DNA of 64,000 bases from ANME-2 cluster archaeon (GCA_014237145.1 JAAXOC010000052.1:1-64000), one strand, 5' to 3'. Numbered from the stretch's first letter, positions 54,928 through 63,191 are shown. Notes: generated by a model not told the origin, from the letters alone. A program made the numbers and translations.

Positions 54928-55857
54928 TTGACCGAAAACGAGAATAAGAAAAACACACTGGCCGACCTCCTCCCATTTGTGGCCATGGGAGTGTTCCTGC
55001 TACTTGTACAGGTTATATCGGTCATGCTGGCCCAGCCCATGATAGACGCGGGCATGCAGTTCACTGAAGACCCTGATAGCATATGGAATACAATCTATTA
55101 CATCGGACTTATACTGGGATTCACAGGGGTCATACTCTATGCTTTCAAGAAAAATATCAAATGGATGATCCATGGGTTCATCCTCTTCTCAGTAGGCGCT
55201 ACCCTCTATTATGTATTCCTTGCAATCTTTGCCATATTCATGAATGAAACTACCAGCATAATACTTACGCTGGCATTATCACTGGCACTTACCGTACTAC
55301 TCTATCTGTTCCCTGAATGGTATGTCATCGACATCATCGGCATCCTGATAGGTGCAGGGGTGACCGCCATTATCGGAATATCTTTTGGCGTAATGCCTAC
55401 ACTGATACTGTTGATACTGCTGGCAGTCTATGACGCAATATCAGTATACCAGACCAAACATATGCTCGCACTGGCCGAAGGTGTGATGGATATGAAGGTG
55501 CCCATACTGTTCGTCATACCGAATCATCTGAACTTCTCATTCCGTGATTACAAATATGAAAAGGATGCTAAACGTGAAGCTTTCTTTATGGGACTGGGAG
55601 ATGCGGTTATGCCAACCATACTGGTGGTATCCGCCAATGTCTTCATCTCTGAAGGATATATGAACGTGCCGCTGATAGGTCTATTGAACATGCCCGCGCT
55701 GGGTGCGGCTTTGGGCACCATTGTTGGCTTTGCAGTACTGATGGCGGTAGTGGCAAGAGGAAATCCACAGGCAGGGCTGCCGTTTTTAAACACCGGGGCC
55801 ATTTTTGGGTATGTCGCCGGATGCCTGGCAGTCGGTGTGTCCATTATTCCGCTGTAA
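54928..55857 (+). CDS. Presenilin-type intramembrane aspartyl protease
   Basis: A 309-residue protein with about nine membrane helices. The three signature sites are intact: 'AVYDAISVY' with Asp169, 'GLGDAVMP' with Asp225 (the GxGD motif) and 'NMPALGAAL' with the PAL motif at 256-258. Archaeal homologues of presenilin and signal peptide peptidase cut membrane-embedded helices, for example signal-peptide remnants or membrane regulators. TTG start at 54928 with 'ggaga' upstream. Stand-alone gene. Confidence 0.92.
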   Translation: MTENENKKNTLADLLPFVAMGVFLLLVQVISVMLAQPMIDAGMQFTEDPDSIWNTIYYIGLILGFTGVILYAFKKNIKWMIHGFILFSVGATLYYVFLAIFAIFMNETTSIILTLALSLALTVLLYLFPEWYVIDIIGILIGAGVTAIIGISFGVMPTLILLILLAVYDAISVYQTKHMLALAEGVMDMKVPILFVIPNHLNFSFRDYKYEKDAKREAFFMGLGDAVMPTILVVSANVFISEGYMNVPLIGLLNMPALGAALGTIVGFAVLMAVVARGNPQAGLPFLNTGAIFGYVAGCLAVGVSIIPL

Positions 55858-55972
55858 TAGAAGGATATTTCACATATAGAACTCCTTTTAAAAATCATTA
55901 TTCACAGGTATAGTTAAAAACCAAACAATATTAACTAATAAAATGCGAATTCCAACAAGTGATAACTAATAA

Positions 55973-56030
55973 ACCACAGAGGGCACAGAGAGTGAAATCA
56001 GATACAAGCTCTGTGTTCTCGGTGGTTAAA
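55973..56030. repeat. CCACAGAG-type palindromic repeat
   Basis: Arms 'aaccacagagggcacagag' and 'ctctgtgttctcggtggtt' form a long imperfect hairpin. The same arm occurs inside the MITE at 42470-42524. Confidence 0.7.
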
Positions 56031-56084
56031 TTATAATTATCTGAAGATCAAAGTGTCAGGACATTAGTATCGATGATTTTTATT

Positions 56085-56176
56085 GAAGTCATCTATCGAT
56101 AACTTCTGTTGAAGTCATCTATCGATAACTTCTGTTGAAGTCATCTATCGATAACTTCTGTTGAAGTTATCTATCA
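56085..56176. repeat. 26-bp iterons upstream of the ModE-type regulator
   Basis: Units start at 56085, 56111, 56137 and (partial) 56163. Each carries the dyad GAAGT...ACTTC and a central 'tatcgata' palindrome. They end about 35 bases before the modE-like start, over the expected promoter. Candidate multi-site operator. Confidence 0.7.
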
Positions 56177-56209
56177 AATATTAGGTTCTTGACTATAATG
56201 TGATAAACA

Positions 56210-56743
56210 ATGATACCTAAAACAAAGCTGTGGCTGACCGAAGATGGAAAAACATTGATGGGAGAAGGAAAGGCTGCACTTTTATACGCCATCGATGAAG
56301 AAGGTTCGTTGAACAAAGCATGCAAAAAGGTCAATATCTCGTATAAACATGCATGGCTTATGTTGAAGAATATTGAGAAAAATTCCGGGAAGGAGATTGT
56401 TACAAGTGTTCGCGGCGGAAAGGACCAGGGTACATTTTTGACTGATTATGCAAGGGAGATGCTTAAGGAGTACGAATCGCAGAAGAACATCATCAGTGAA
56501 ACTTTAGACGATGAGACGTTCTGGGAAGGGGTGGGACTGAAGATCACGGCTCGTAACCAGATGCCAGGGGAGGTTATTGATGTTGAGCAGGGGGATGTGA
56601 TCTCCAAGGTAAGGATATTGATCGAGCCTGTCGTGGTAACTTCACTGGTAACAAAGGAAGCTGTGGACAAGCTGGATATTAAAAAGGGTGATGAGGTATA
56701 TGCGGTCATCAAATCTACGGAAGTGATGATCGGGAAAAAGTGA
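56210..56743 (+). CDS. modE: ModE-type molybdate-responsive regulator
   Basis: A 177-residue protein. The N-terminal ~95 residues are the ModE winged helix ('GKAALLYAIDEEGSLNKACK' and 'ISYKHAWLMLKNIEKNSG'); the C-terminal ~65 residues are a single Mop/TOBE domain ('SARNQ'-like 'ITARNQMPGEVIDVEQGDV', 'SLVTKEAVDKLDIKKGDEVY'), which binds molybdate or tungstate. It would control Mo/W uptake or cofactor genes. No modABC operon is in the window. The 26-bp iterons upstream suggest autoregulation. Confidence 0.9.
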   Translation: MIPKTKLWLTEDGKTLMGEGKAALLYAIDEEGSLNKACKKVNISYKHAWLMLKNIEKNSGKEIVTSVRGGKDQGTFLTDYAREMLKEYESQKNIISETLDDETFWEGVGLKITARNQMPGEVIDVEQGDVISKVRILIEPVVVTSLVTKEAVDKLDIKKGDEVYAVIKSTEVMIGKK

Positions 56744-57129
56744 ATGTGTTCATGACGTTGTCGGAACACAACGATATTGTTATTCATAGCCAGGCACCAA
56801 AAAATACATAAAAATTAAATATTTTAAACATGATTATGCTAATTGTGTTTAAACTATTTGTAAACAGGAATGATGGTAGGATGAATTAGAATCCGGGCTG
56901 GGATTTCCTGTGATTGAGTTGTAGTATTATTTCTCTTAAACCAAGTGTGGCGGCTGGCAGGGGGTGAGTGCTACCGGGCAGGTGGTTGGTTGAGTCGGGC
57001 GGCAGGGTGGATGTGTTTGGTGGGGTGGTGTATGAGTGGATGCATGTGTTTATTCATTGGGAAATGGTGGGTTGAAGGGAGTGTAGAGAATAATTCTAAC
57101 GAATTATAATAACTACAATTTTTAAAAAG
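56744..57129. other. Intergenic, with a GT-rich stretch
   Basis: No gene supported. About 56945-57080 is very rich in G and T on the + strand with several G-runs ('ggcagggggtgag', 'ggtggggtggtg'), unlike its surroundings. Possibly a decayed gene or a structured non-coding segment. Confidence 0.4.
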
Positions 57130-57756
57130 TTAATCGGATATGGGTGGAAACTTTTTGATTATGTCACTTTCATTGTAACCGCCGTATATGTCTATGTCAA
57201 CTGTTTCTCTTCCTTTGCCAAAGTTTGACAGCATTTGAGCATCTTGATATATTGAAATATATTTGTAATCTTCAAAATCAGGGGATTGTTTTATATCTTC
57301 TAATGTGAATATTTCATCTGTCTGGGGTTCTACCAGGATAAATTTTTCATCTTTGATACAATAGTTCATGGCGTAATTGTATCGCGTTCCTATTCCTACT
57401 GCCATCGTATCTCTAATTGATATTGCCCCCATATCGATGTCGTATTCTTTTGCGTTTTTAGCCAGATCTCTTGAAAAGCCGCTGCTTGTATAGTAATCAA
57501 GACTCCTGTGATCGTCATTGTTAAAAATCCCGTCATTTACTTTATCCACTTTTAAGAAATCAATTAGTTGTTGCATTTCCGGTGAATATTGTGGTTCTGG
57601 TGTATATTCGGTGTTATGTGTATTTTCGGTGTCATGTATGTTTCTGGTAGTACGTGTAATTTCAATTTCTTGTGAATACTCTTCTTCGATGCAACCGGTT
57701 CCAAGAAGAATCAATAATATGCAGAATATGTGTATTATCACGATTTTTATTTCCAT
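57130..57756 (-). CDS. Hypothetical lipoprotein
   Basis: A 208-residue protein with signal helix and lipobox 'LLGTGC' (Cys near 22), an acidic low-complexity linker with a repeated 'H(D/N)TE' pattern ('IHDTENTHNTEYTPEPQ', about 39-55), then a globular domain of ~140 residues. That domain has a transglutaminase-like flavour ('RDTMAVGIGTRYNYAMNYCI') but no complete catalytic triad could be identified. AT-rich. Function unknown. Confidence 0.65.
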   Translation of the reverse strand: MEIKIVIIHIFCILLILLGTGCIEEEYSQEIEITRTTRNIHDTENTHNTEYTPEPQYSPEMQQLIDFLKVDKVNDGIFNNDDHRSLDYYTSSGFSRDLAKNAKEYDIDMGAISIRDTMAVGIGTRYNYAMNYCIKDEKFILVEPQTDEIFTLEDIKQSPDFEDYKYISIYQDAQMLSNFGKGRETVDIDIYGGYNESDIIKKFPPISD

Positions 57757-57799
57757 AATATTACTGCCTGAAATTATTATTGTGGTTGGTTCGGTGACT

Positions 57800-58369
57800 T
57801 TATGTATCTTTTTTTAAAACCACTGCCCTGCTTAAAATCATTCCCGGTTTTTTTACCTGACTAAATCCTATGGCATATGCTCGATTCACAGTTTCTTCAA
57901 ATGCTTTCTTTGAAACATGGAATGACGGCTCTACAATAAATAAAGTTCCATTGGGTTTTAGTATTGAGTACATTTCTTTTAAGAACTTATCCTGGTCAGG
58001 GACCTCATGAACCATATAAAAAGCGAGAACAAGATCAACCATTGTTGAAATACCTATTCTGTCCTCTTCACATTTATGCAGCTCAATTATATTTTCAATC
58101 TCTGTTCCTTTGATCTTATTCTTAATTTTATCAAGCATTCCCTGCTGCAGGTCTGCTGCGATCACTTTGCCTGATGCACCGACCATATCAGCTATCTCTA
58201 CTGAAAAAAACCCGGGACCGCATCCTACATCTAAGACTGTCATTCCCTCTTTAACATAATCTTTCAAGATCTTCTTTGGATTCTGGACCAATTTTCTGAA
58301 AAAATTATCAAGGCCCTTAGCACTTTCAACAGGGCATACATGCTTTTCTTTATCGTTCATATTACTCAC
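57800..58369 (-). CDS. Class I SAM-dependent methyltransferase
   Basis: A 189-residue methyltransferase with SAM-binding motif I 'VLDVGCGPGFFSVEIADMVG' (near 45-64), motif II 'KVIAADLQQGMLDKI', and 'DLVLAFYMVHEVPDQDKFLKE'. Resembles small UbiE/ArsM-like enzymes; substrate unknown. Two Cys in the N-terminal and middle parts do not form the ArsM set. Stand-alone gene. Confidence 0.85.
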   Translation of the reverse strand: MSNMNDKEKHVCPVESAKGLDNFFRKLVQNPKKILKDYVKEGMTVLDVGCGPGFFSVEIADMVGASGKVIAADLQQGMLDKIKNKIKGTEIENIIELHKCEEDRIGISTMVDLVLAFYMVHEVPDQDKFLKEMYSILKPNGTLFIVEPSFHVSKKAFEETVNRAYAIGFSQVKKPGMILSRAVVLKKDT

Positions 58370-58477
58370 TTTCCACAGGTAAATGGATCTGCTTATTATT
58401 TTTCCCGATAGTACTTTTAAAATTTAATTATATTAATATTTTAGCCGATCTTTAGACACGAAACAAAATTATAATGA

Positions 58478-58801
58478 TTAAAATTTATCATATACACCCT
58501 TCCGAAAATCAGCATCAAAAACTTTTAAAGCATTGGTTGGTAGTGATTCACAATCAACACAATTTCTAATTTTATCAAAATTATTAAGACGGCACTCTTC
58601 ACATATCGAATAAATTATTCTTATATCCCCTTCACGGTGGCTCCTTAACCCCTTTACATTTCCACCTTTTAATCGTATTCCTTCGTGATAAGGATCTGTC
58701 GAAAGCTTACTAATTCCTTGAATAATACGATTGATGTGAGGATTTTTTATTTTTTTCAGCTTTTTTTTTAGTTCCTTTGTTTGATAGATTTCATACTGCA
58801 A
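58478..58801 (-). CDS. RelE/ParE-like toxin with a four-Cys insertion
   Basis: A 107-residue basic protein with the RelE fold pattern: helices 'TKELKKKLKKIKNPHINRII', then 'GIRLKGGNVKGLRSHREGDI' and strand 'RIIYSI', ending 'FDADFRKGVYDKF'. Between the last strands lies an insert with Cys67, Cys70, Cys81 and Cys84 ('CEECRLNNFDKIRNCVDC'), suggesting a zinc knuckle not usual in RelE. It overlaps the upstream Panacea-domain gene by 11 bases. Predicted mRNA interferase or ribosome-dependent toxin. Confidence 0.75.
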   Translation of the reverse strand: MQYEIYQTKELKKKLKKIKNPHINRIIQGISKLSTDPYHEGIRLKGGNVKGLRSHREGDIRIIYSICEECRLNNFDKIRNCVDCESLPTNALKVFDADFRKGVYDKF

Positions 58802-59435
58802 TTAATTCCCCACATTTTATAGATTTGTTTATTTGAGCATCTTCAATTGACTTCGTAACAGAAGAATAAACACTAGTATCCATCATAATGTCTATTGTTT
58901 CAATCCATTCATCATCAAGATGAATAATGTCTTTTTTTTCATACAGCCTTAACAACAAATCCCACCCCATAGGGATGTCTTTGATTTTCATTCCTAATGA
59001 TGGGTCTGTAATTTGGTAAATTTTGTTTTTTAATTGTTTTGTTGACAATTTAGAATATAAATCGCTTATTTCATTTATAATTTCTAACGATTTTTTATTG
59101 TCGTGTAAAATTTCAGAACATTCTTCTAATACATGTTTTCCTTGTTTCGTAACCCGAATGTTGTCACCTTTCTCAATAAGACCATTTTCAATAATTCTGT
59201 CTTTTTCAATATAGAGTTCTTTTGACATGGGGCCATAATTCCATCTAAAAAAAGGAAATGATAGTGATTTAAATCCAATGGTATAACATTTCAATTCAAT
59301 TAAATAAACTAATTTTTGTAGTTTTGTAATGCCCATAAAATGTCCATTTTCATTGGTTTTTTCTATTAAATACAATAGAAAAAAATTATTTGAAATTCTT
59401 TCTTTTTCGGTGATAGAACAATTCATAACAAACAC
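58791..59435 (-). CDS. Panacea-domain (DUF4065/SocA-like) antitoxin
   Basis: A 214-residue protein whose core 'GITKLQKLVYLIELKCYTIG' and 'FPFFRWNYGPMSKELYIEKD' (about residues 35-80) match the Panacea domain, which acts as a chaperone-like neutraliser of many unrelated toxins. A winged-helix-like part follows ('NGLIEKGDNIRVTKQGKHVL'), and the helical C-terminus (120-214) may be the toxin-specific part. It precedes the RelE-like gene with an 11-base overlap, the usual antitoxin-toxin order. AT-rich relative to core genes. Confidence 0.75.
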   Translation of the reverse strand: MFVMNCSITEKERISNNFFLLYLIEKTNENGHFMGITKLQKLVYLIELKCYTIGFKSLSFPFFRWNYGPMSKELYIEKDRIIENGLIEKGDNIRVTKQGKHVLEECSEILHDNKKSLEIINEISDLYSKLSTKQLKNKIYQITDPSLGMKIKDIPMGWDLLLRLYEKKDIIHLDDEWIETIDIMMDTSVYSSVTKSIEDAQINKSIKCGELIAV

Positions 59436-59660
59436 CTAGAATTTTAAGAACATAGATAGTTGTTGGTAATCAATTATTAAATAATATTCGATATAAATAT
59501 ATTCTTTATTAATATTTATAATATGATTTATCTTTAAGCTCCCGCCATACAACAGTGAGACAAAGACTTGATAAACTCCTTTCAACACTACCTGTGCTTG
59601 TGTCTTGAAGCATTTCTCTCTACCGGAATCTCACACTAAGATACATTATTCCTTCCTATG

Positions 59661-59808
59661 CAAGCTGTCCCAAAACTAATTCACATTATACAATTCGGAT
59701 ATATTTTATCATAATTGGGCAATTATTGATTATAATTCAATGTTATTATCCCAGATGAGATAGATTTCATTTGATTTGTACACACGCTTTTAGTTTTGGG
59801 ACAGCCTG
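59661..59808. repeat. MITE with IS-type ends
   Basis: Ends 'caagctgtcccaaaactaa' and the inverse of 'caggctgtcccaaaactaa' form 19-bp terminal repeats with one mismatch. Flanking 'tatg' copies at 59657-59660 and 59809-59812 could be a target duplication. The ends match the IS remnant terminus at 35958, so it is probably mobilised by that family. The preceding 59436-59660 is AT-rich promoter sequence with no gene. Confidence 0.75.
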
Positions 59809-59811
59809 TAT

Positions 59812-59977
59812 GCGTACTTTTTTCTTTAGCCGCTTTACTTTTTTTCCCGCTCTTCCCCTGCTCCGCCTTTATCCTCTCAAGTAGCATATCAGCGGGCTCA
59901 TACATAATCCCTGCCCTCCCGCCTGGCAAGCTCAGCCTCGGTCTCAACAAGATGGATTCAGGTGGGACATTTTTCAT
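59812..59977 (-). pseudogene. Type I restriction subunit C-terminal fragment
   Basis: Across two minus-strand frames the pieces 'NVPPESIL', 'VETEAELARREGRDY' and 'EPADMLLERIKAEQ' plus a basic Lys-rich end are recovered, in the order seen at the C-terminus of type I restriction-modification S (or M) subunits. At least two frame changes are needed and the stop is displaced by the adjacent MITE. Clearly inactive. Confidence 0.55.
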
Positions 59978-60013
59978 GAATATGCCTGTAAGAAGCTCAG
60001 ATTATCTTCAGGG

Positions 60014-60304
60014 ATGATCAAACGGGCAAAGCTTCTTTTTAAAACTGGCCAGTTGAATGTATGGATAATCTCGAAAGAAGATATCTTCCTTCTTAAAAGC
60101 GTCACCCAACGTGATGACGATGAGCATGATCTGCTAGTACTGGCAAGATCAGGACTTAACTGGGAGGCCATATTAACAGAATGTATCGCTCAATCCAGAT
60201 ACGATATGATGTGTGAAATTGACCTTTATGATAAGTTGGATAAACTTAGAACTTCCTATGGTCTTGAAACACCGATTGGTGAGCGCATTTTAAAAAAATC
60301 TTAG
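60014..60304 (+). pseudogene. C-terminal part of a DUF6036-like nucleotidyltransferase
   Basis: A 96-residue frame, 'NVWIISKEDIFLLKSVTQRD', 'DDEHDLLVLARSGLNWEAIL' and 'YDKLDKLRTSYGLETPIGER', matching the C-terminal half of DUF6036-type nucleotidyltransferase proteins. The N-terminal catalytic half is missing upstream, where the restriction fragment begins. Decayed by truncation. Confidence 0.5.
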
Positions 60305-60310
60305 GAGCAG

Positions 60311-60505
60311 ATGGAACGATGATTTGAAGATGCAATACTTGAAGAACTGTCTGTAAATTCAATGACACTGGCCGAACTGCTCGAAAGATTCAGATGTAAT
60401 AAAGAAATATTATTGTCATCTCTTACTGAACTGGAAATATTAGGTAGAATAGAACAGATAAAAAGCAAATTTACAATCAAGTGTGTCGAGGATTCTCCCC
60501 GTTAA
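60311..60505 (+). pseudogene. Small winged-helix gene with in-frame TGA
   Basis: From ATG 60311 the frame reads 'MER', TGA at 60320, then 'FEDAILEELSVNSMTLAELL', 'ERFRCNKEILLSSLTELEIL' and 'GRIEQIKSKFTIKCVED' to TAA. The shape is a small HTH partner often placed after DUF6036-type genes. A later Met at codon 18 could give a shorter protein. Probably a remnant with its neighbour. Confidence 0.5.
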
Positions 60506-60558
60506 TCATAAAAATCTTACATAAATACGCCAATCATTCCTATAATAGAAATACAGTA

Positions 60559-60596
60559 TGCGGGGGAAGGGATTCGAACCCTTGAACTCCTATGAG
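60559..60596 (-). other. tRNA-Leu 3'-end fragment, possible attachment site
   Basis: The minus strand reads variable-arm end, T arm (AAGGG TTCGAAT CCCTT) and acceptor strand CCCCCGC-A, 34 of 38 bases matching the intact tRNA-Leu at 54442-54526. No 5' half is found beside it. Such tails are typically left when an integrase recombines in a tRNA gene. Confidence 0.7.
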
Positions 60597-60735
60597 AAAA
60601 TGAGATATAAAAGATGAGCATCTATTTTAATACCCCTTACCTTCCAGTCCCATACCCGTGACTTCTCAAATAATACCTATATACTATAAACAAAGTATAA
60701 CTATATAAAAAAAACTACATTGGAGGAAATAAGTA
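60597..60735. promoter_or_regulatory. Promoter region of the AIM24-family gene
   Basis: AT-rich, with TATA-like 'tataaaaaaaac' near 60703 and an RBS 'ggagga' at 60722-60727. No gene. Confidence 0.4.
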
Positions 60736-61464
60736 ATGGAATATGAAATAACAGGAGACAATCTCCAGCTGGTAACACTTCACCTGCAGGGAGGCGAAAC
60801 AGTCTATGCCGAAGCCGGTGTCATGAACCACATGAGCAGCAATATAGATATGCAGGCCAAGGCCAAAGGCGGTCTTATGAAAGGCTTAAAGCGTATGGTC
60901 AGCGGCGAATCATTCTTTATTACAGAATTCACGGCCCAGGGTGACGGATTTGTAGCATTTGGCGGCAATGTCCCTGGCAAGATAGAAGCAATACCGATCA
61001 GCTCCGGCAACGAATTCCTGGCGCAGCGGGATGCATTCCTGTGTGCTGAAAACGGAGTGGATATGGACGTGGAATTTACCAAAAAGCTTGGTGCGGGATT
61101 CTTTGGCGGAGAAGGGTTCATACTCCAGAAATACAGCGGACAGGGTACAGTGTTCATACACGCCTGCGGCGATTTTGTAGTCAAGGACCTGCAGCCCGGT
61201 GAGACACTGAAAGTAGATACAGGTTCATTAGTCGGGTTCGAATCATCTGTCCAGTATGACATTACAAGGGCAGGCGGTATCAAGACATCTCTGTTCGGCG
61301 GTGAAGGCCTGTTCCTGACAACACTCACAGGACCGGGCAGGGTAATCATCCAGTCACTTAGCATCGCCAACCTGGCGGCTGCACTTGCACCCCATATGTC
61401 AATAGGGGATTCGGGCAGTAGCGGCAGTGGCGGCCTCTCTATCGGCAAACTTATCGGCGATTAG
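60736..61464 (+). CDS. AIM24/TIGR00266 family protein
   Basis: A 242-residue beta-helix protein of the AIM24 family ('GGETVYAEAGVMNHMSSNI', 'FGGEGFILQKYSGQGTVFIHACGDF', 'LFGGEGLFLTTLTGPGRVIIQSL'). The repeated F-G-G-E-G segments reflect its internal pseudo-symmetry. Family members exist in all domains; in yeast mitochondria AIM24 affects inner-membrane organisation, and the archaeal role is unknown. Strong RBS. Its 3' end overlaps convergent moeA by 4 bases. Confidence 0.9.
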   Translation: MEYEITGDNLQLVTLHLQGGETVYAEAGVMNHMSSNIDMQAKAKGGLMKGLKRMVSGESFFITEFTAQGDGFVAFGGNVPGKIEAIPISSGNEFLAQRDAFLCAENGVDMDVEFTKKLGAGFFGGEGFILQKYSGQGTVFIHACGDFVVKDLQPGETLKVDTGSLVGFESSVQYDITRAGGIKTSLFGGEGLFLTTLTGPGRVIIQSLSIANLAAALAPHMSIGDSGSSGSGGLSIGKLIGD

Positions 61465-62645
61465 AATAAGAAAACATCAACTACAGTGCCTGCTCCGTAT
61501 CCTTCGATATTGGGCGGCACCACCACATATCCATCGGCCCTGGCAACTGAGCTCAGTATCCCGGCACCCGATACCATTAATGGTTCAACCTCGTCCTGCC
61601 TTATTTGTACGCGCACAAAAGTGTGATATCCCTGGCGGGATGTGATCTTTTCCATAAGAGGTAACCGTATCACTGTAGGTGGACGATTTGGAAAATGTCC
61701 GAGTATCCTGATAGCCTCCTTCCCGAAAACTAAAAGTGCAATAAGACCTGCAACAGGATAACCTGGCATACAAAGCACTGGCTTATTATCCACAACTCCC
61801 AGGGCTGTTGGTTTGCCAGGGCTTATGGCCACGCCGTGTACCAGCAGTTCACCTAAGGTTTCTACAGCAGCAGGCACATGGTCACGCTCACCCACTGATG
61901 TGCCGCCGCTGATGATTATCATATCGGCATCTGACCCTGCCACTATGGACTGCTCTATGAGTTGTGGGTTATCGGTGACTATCTTGCTGATCCTGGGGAT
62001 ACCGCCCATTTTGTTGACAAATGAGGCAGTCATCAGGCTGTTGGTCTCCCATACCTGTCCGGGCTCCAGGGATGCCCCTCTTTCCACAACTTCTTCACCG
62101 GTCGGTATAATCGCAACCAATGGCCTGTGGAATACCTCTACATCCACGATACCGGTTGATGCCAGTACTGCCAGGTCCCAGGGACGCAGCTGGTGTCCTG
62201 TACTGAAAAGTCGCTCACCGGCAGCCACATCTTCACCTATTCCGCCCACATGTTTTTCCGGGTGTACCTGTGCCATAACCTCTACAACACCATCCAAAGA
62301 CCTGGTATCCTCCAGCATCACAACCGCATCAGCACCAGGGGGCATGGCCGAACCGGTATGCACCCGCTGGCAGGTGTCAGGAGTAACATCTTTTTCTGTC
62401 AGTGTAAAGACGATCGGTGATGATGTAGATGCACCAAGTGTATCGGCAGCGTTCACTGCATACCCGTCCATGGCAGCACGCCTGTAATGGGGCACGTCAC
62501 AGTCGGCAATCACTTCAGAAGCAAGCACCCTGCTTTGTGCATTTTCGATGGGAATGCTCTCAATACTTTTTATCGGCTGAATTGTATCGAAAAATGTCTT
62601 TCTTGCAGTGTCCAAATCCACACGTGACCTGAATAATTTATCCAT
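61461..62645 (-). CDS. moeA: Molybdopterin molybdenumtransferase
   Basis: A 394-residue MoeA that inserts molybdate (or tungstate) into adenylated molybdopterin. Visible: N-terminal 'YRRAAMDGYAVNAADTLGA', 'VHTGSAMPPGADAVVMLED', 'IIPTGEEVV', 'MIIISGGTSVGERDHV' and 'LPGYPVAGLIALLVFG'. Full length. Start lies 9 bases after the moaD stop, so moaD-moeA form an operon. Confidence 0.95.
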   Translation of the reverse strand: MDKLFRSRVDLDTARKTFFDTIQPIKSIESIPIENAQSRVLASEVIADCDVPHYRRAAMDGYAVNAADTLGASTSSPIVFTLTEKDVTPDTCQRVHTGSAMPPGADAVVMLEDTRSLDGVVEVMAQVHPEKHVGGIGEDVAAGERLFSTGHQLRPWDLAVLASTGIVDVEVFHRPLVAIIPTGEEVVERGASLEPGQVWETNSLMTASFVNKMGGIPRISKIVTDNPQLIEQSIVAGSDADMIIISGGTSVGERDHVPAAVETLGELLVHGVAISPGKPTALGVVDNKPVLCMPGYPVAGLIALLVFGKEAIRILGHFPNRPPTVIRLPLMEKITSRQGYHTFVRVQIRQDEVEPLMVSGAGILSSVARADGYVVVPPNIEGYGAGTVVDVFLF

Positions 62646-62654
62646 AAACTTCCT

Positions 62655-62939
62655 TCAACCGCCAGATACGGGCGGGAATAAGGTGATCTCGTCGCCATCA
62701 TTGAGTACAGTGTCCAGGCCGTCCTTGTCCTTAACACTGATACCGTTGACCATAACATGGATGAACGGGTGTATCTCGCCGTTTTTGATGATCAGTTCTC
62801 CGAGGCCGTCATATTTACCTATAAGAATATCTATTACTTCACGAAGATCACTGCCGTCGGCTTCGATCTTTGCTTTTCCGACCTGTTCCCTGAGGTTTGC
62901 GAATAATTTTATTGTGACTTTAGCCATATGAACTCTCAA
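62655..62939 (-). CDS. moaD: MoaD/ThiS-like ubiquitin-fold sulfur carrier
   Basis: A 94-residue beta-grasp protein ending 'ITLFPPVSGG'. The terminal Gly-Gly is adenylated by a MoeB-type E1 and then thiocarboxylated to supply sulfur to molybdopterin synthase. The best partners in this window are the MobB-MoaE fusion (16996) and the E1-like enzyme (38688). Initiation at GTG or at ATG four codons later ('MAKVTIKLFANLREQVG') is possible. Archaeal MoaD can double as a SAMP-type modifier. Confidence 0.9.
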   Translation of the reverse strand: MRVHMAKVTIKLFANLREQVGKAKIEADGSDLREVIDILIGKYDGLGELIIKNGEIHPFIHVMVNGISVKDKDGLDTVLNDGDEITLFPPVSGG

Positions 62940-63045
62940 GTTAATGCTGTTATTATAAATATTTTCGTCGGGGTTTTTACTTCAATCCTTAATATGACTT
63001 CAACAGTTTATCGAGGCAGTCCAACAAATCAAAATTTCAAGCTAC

Positions 63046-63087
63046 GAAAATTACATATATCGATAACGAAATGCGTTTATAATTTCC
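63046..63087 (+). repeat. Dispersed repeat, second copy of 45888-45930
   Basis: Shares 'gaaaattac', 'atcgata' and 'gaaatgcgtttataa' with the first copy. It lies about 100-150 bases ahead of a small two-helix membrane protein gene. Confidence 0.55.
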
Positions 63088-63191
63088 GATACGTTGAAAA
63101 AAGATTGTGTTAAATGAACTTTGAAGGGAAAATATTATTGCTCATGGTCCATAACATGTAATATAATATTGATGTGTGGGCGTGTTCATGG

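Noticed and set aside
56085-56176. 26-bp tandem units as a CRISPR
   Set aside because: Units are contiguous without spacers.
59796-60017. 73-aa frame with hydrophobic start
   Set aside because: Antisense of the restriction-subunit fragment; apparent signal peptide is an artefact of the reverse frame.
54442-60596. tRNA-Leu and its 3' fragment as att sites of one integrated element
   Set aside because: They are in opposite orientation, and housekeeping-type genes lie between them, so a simple integration is not supported.
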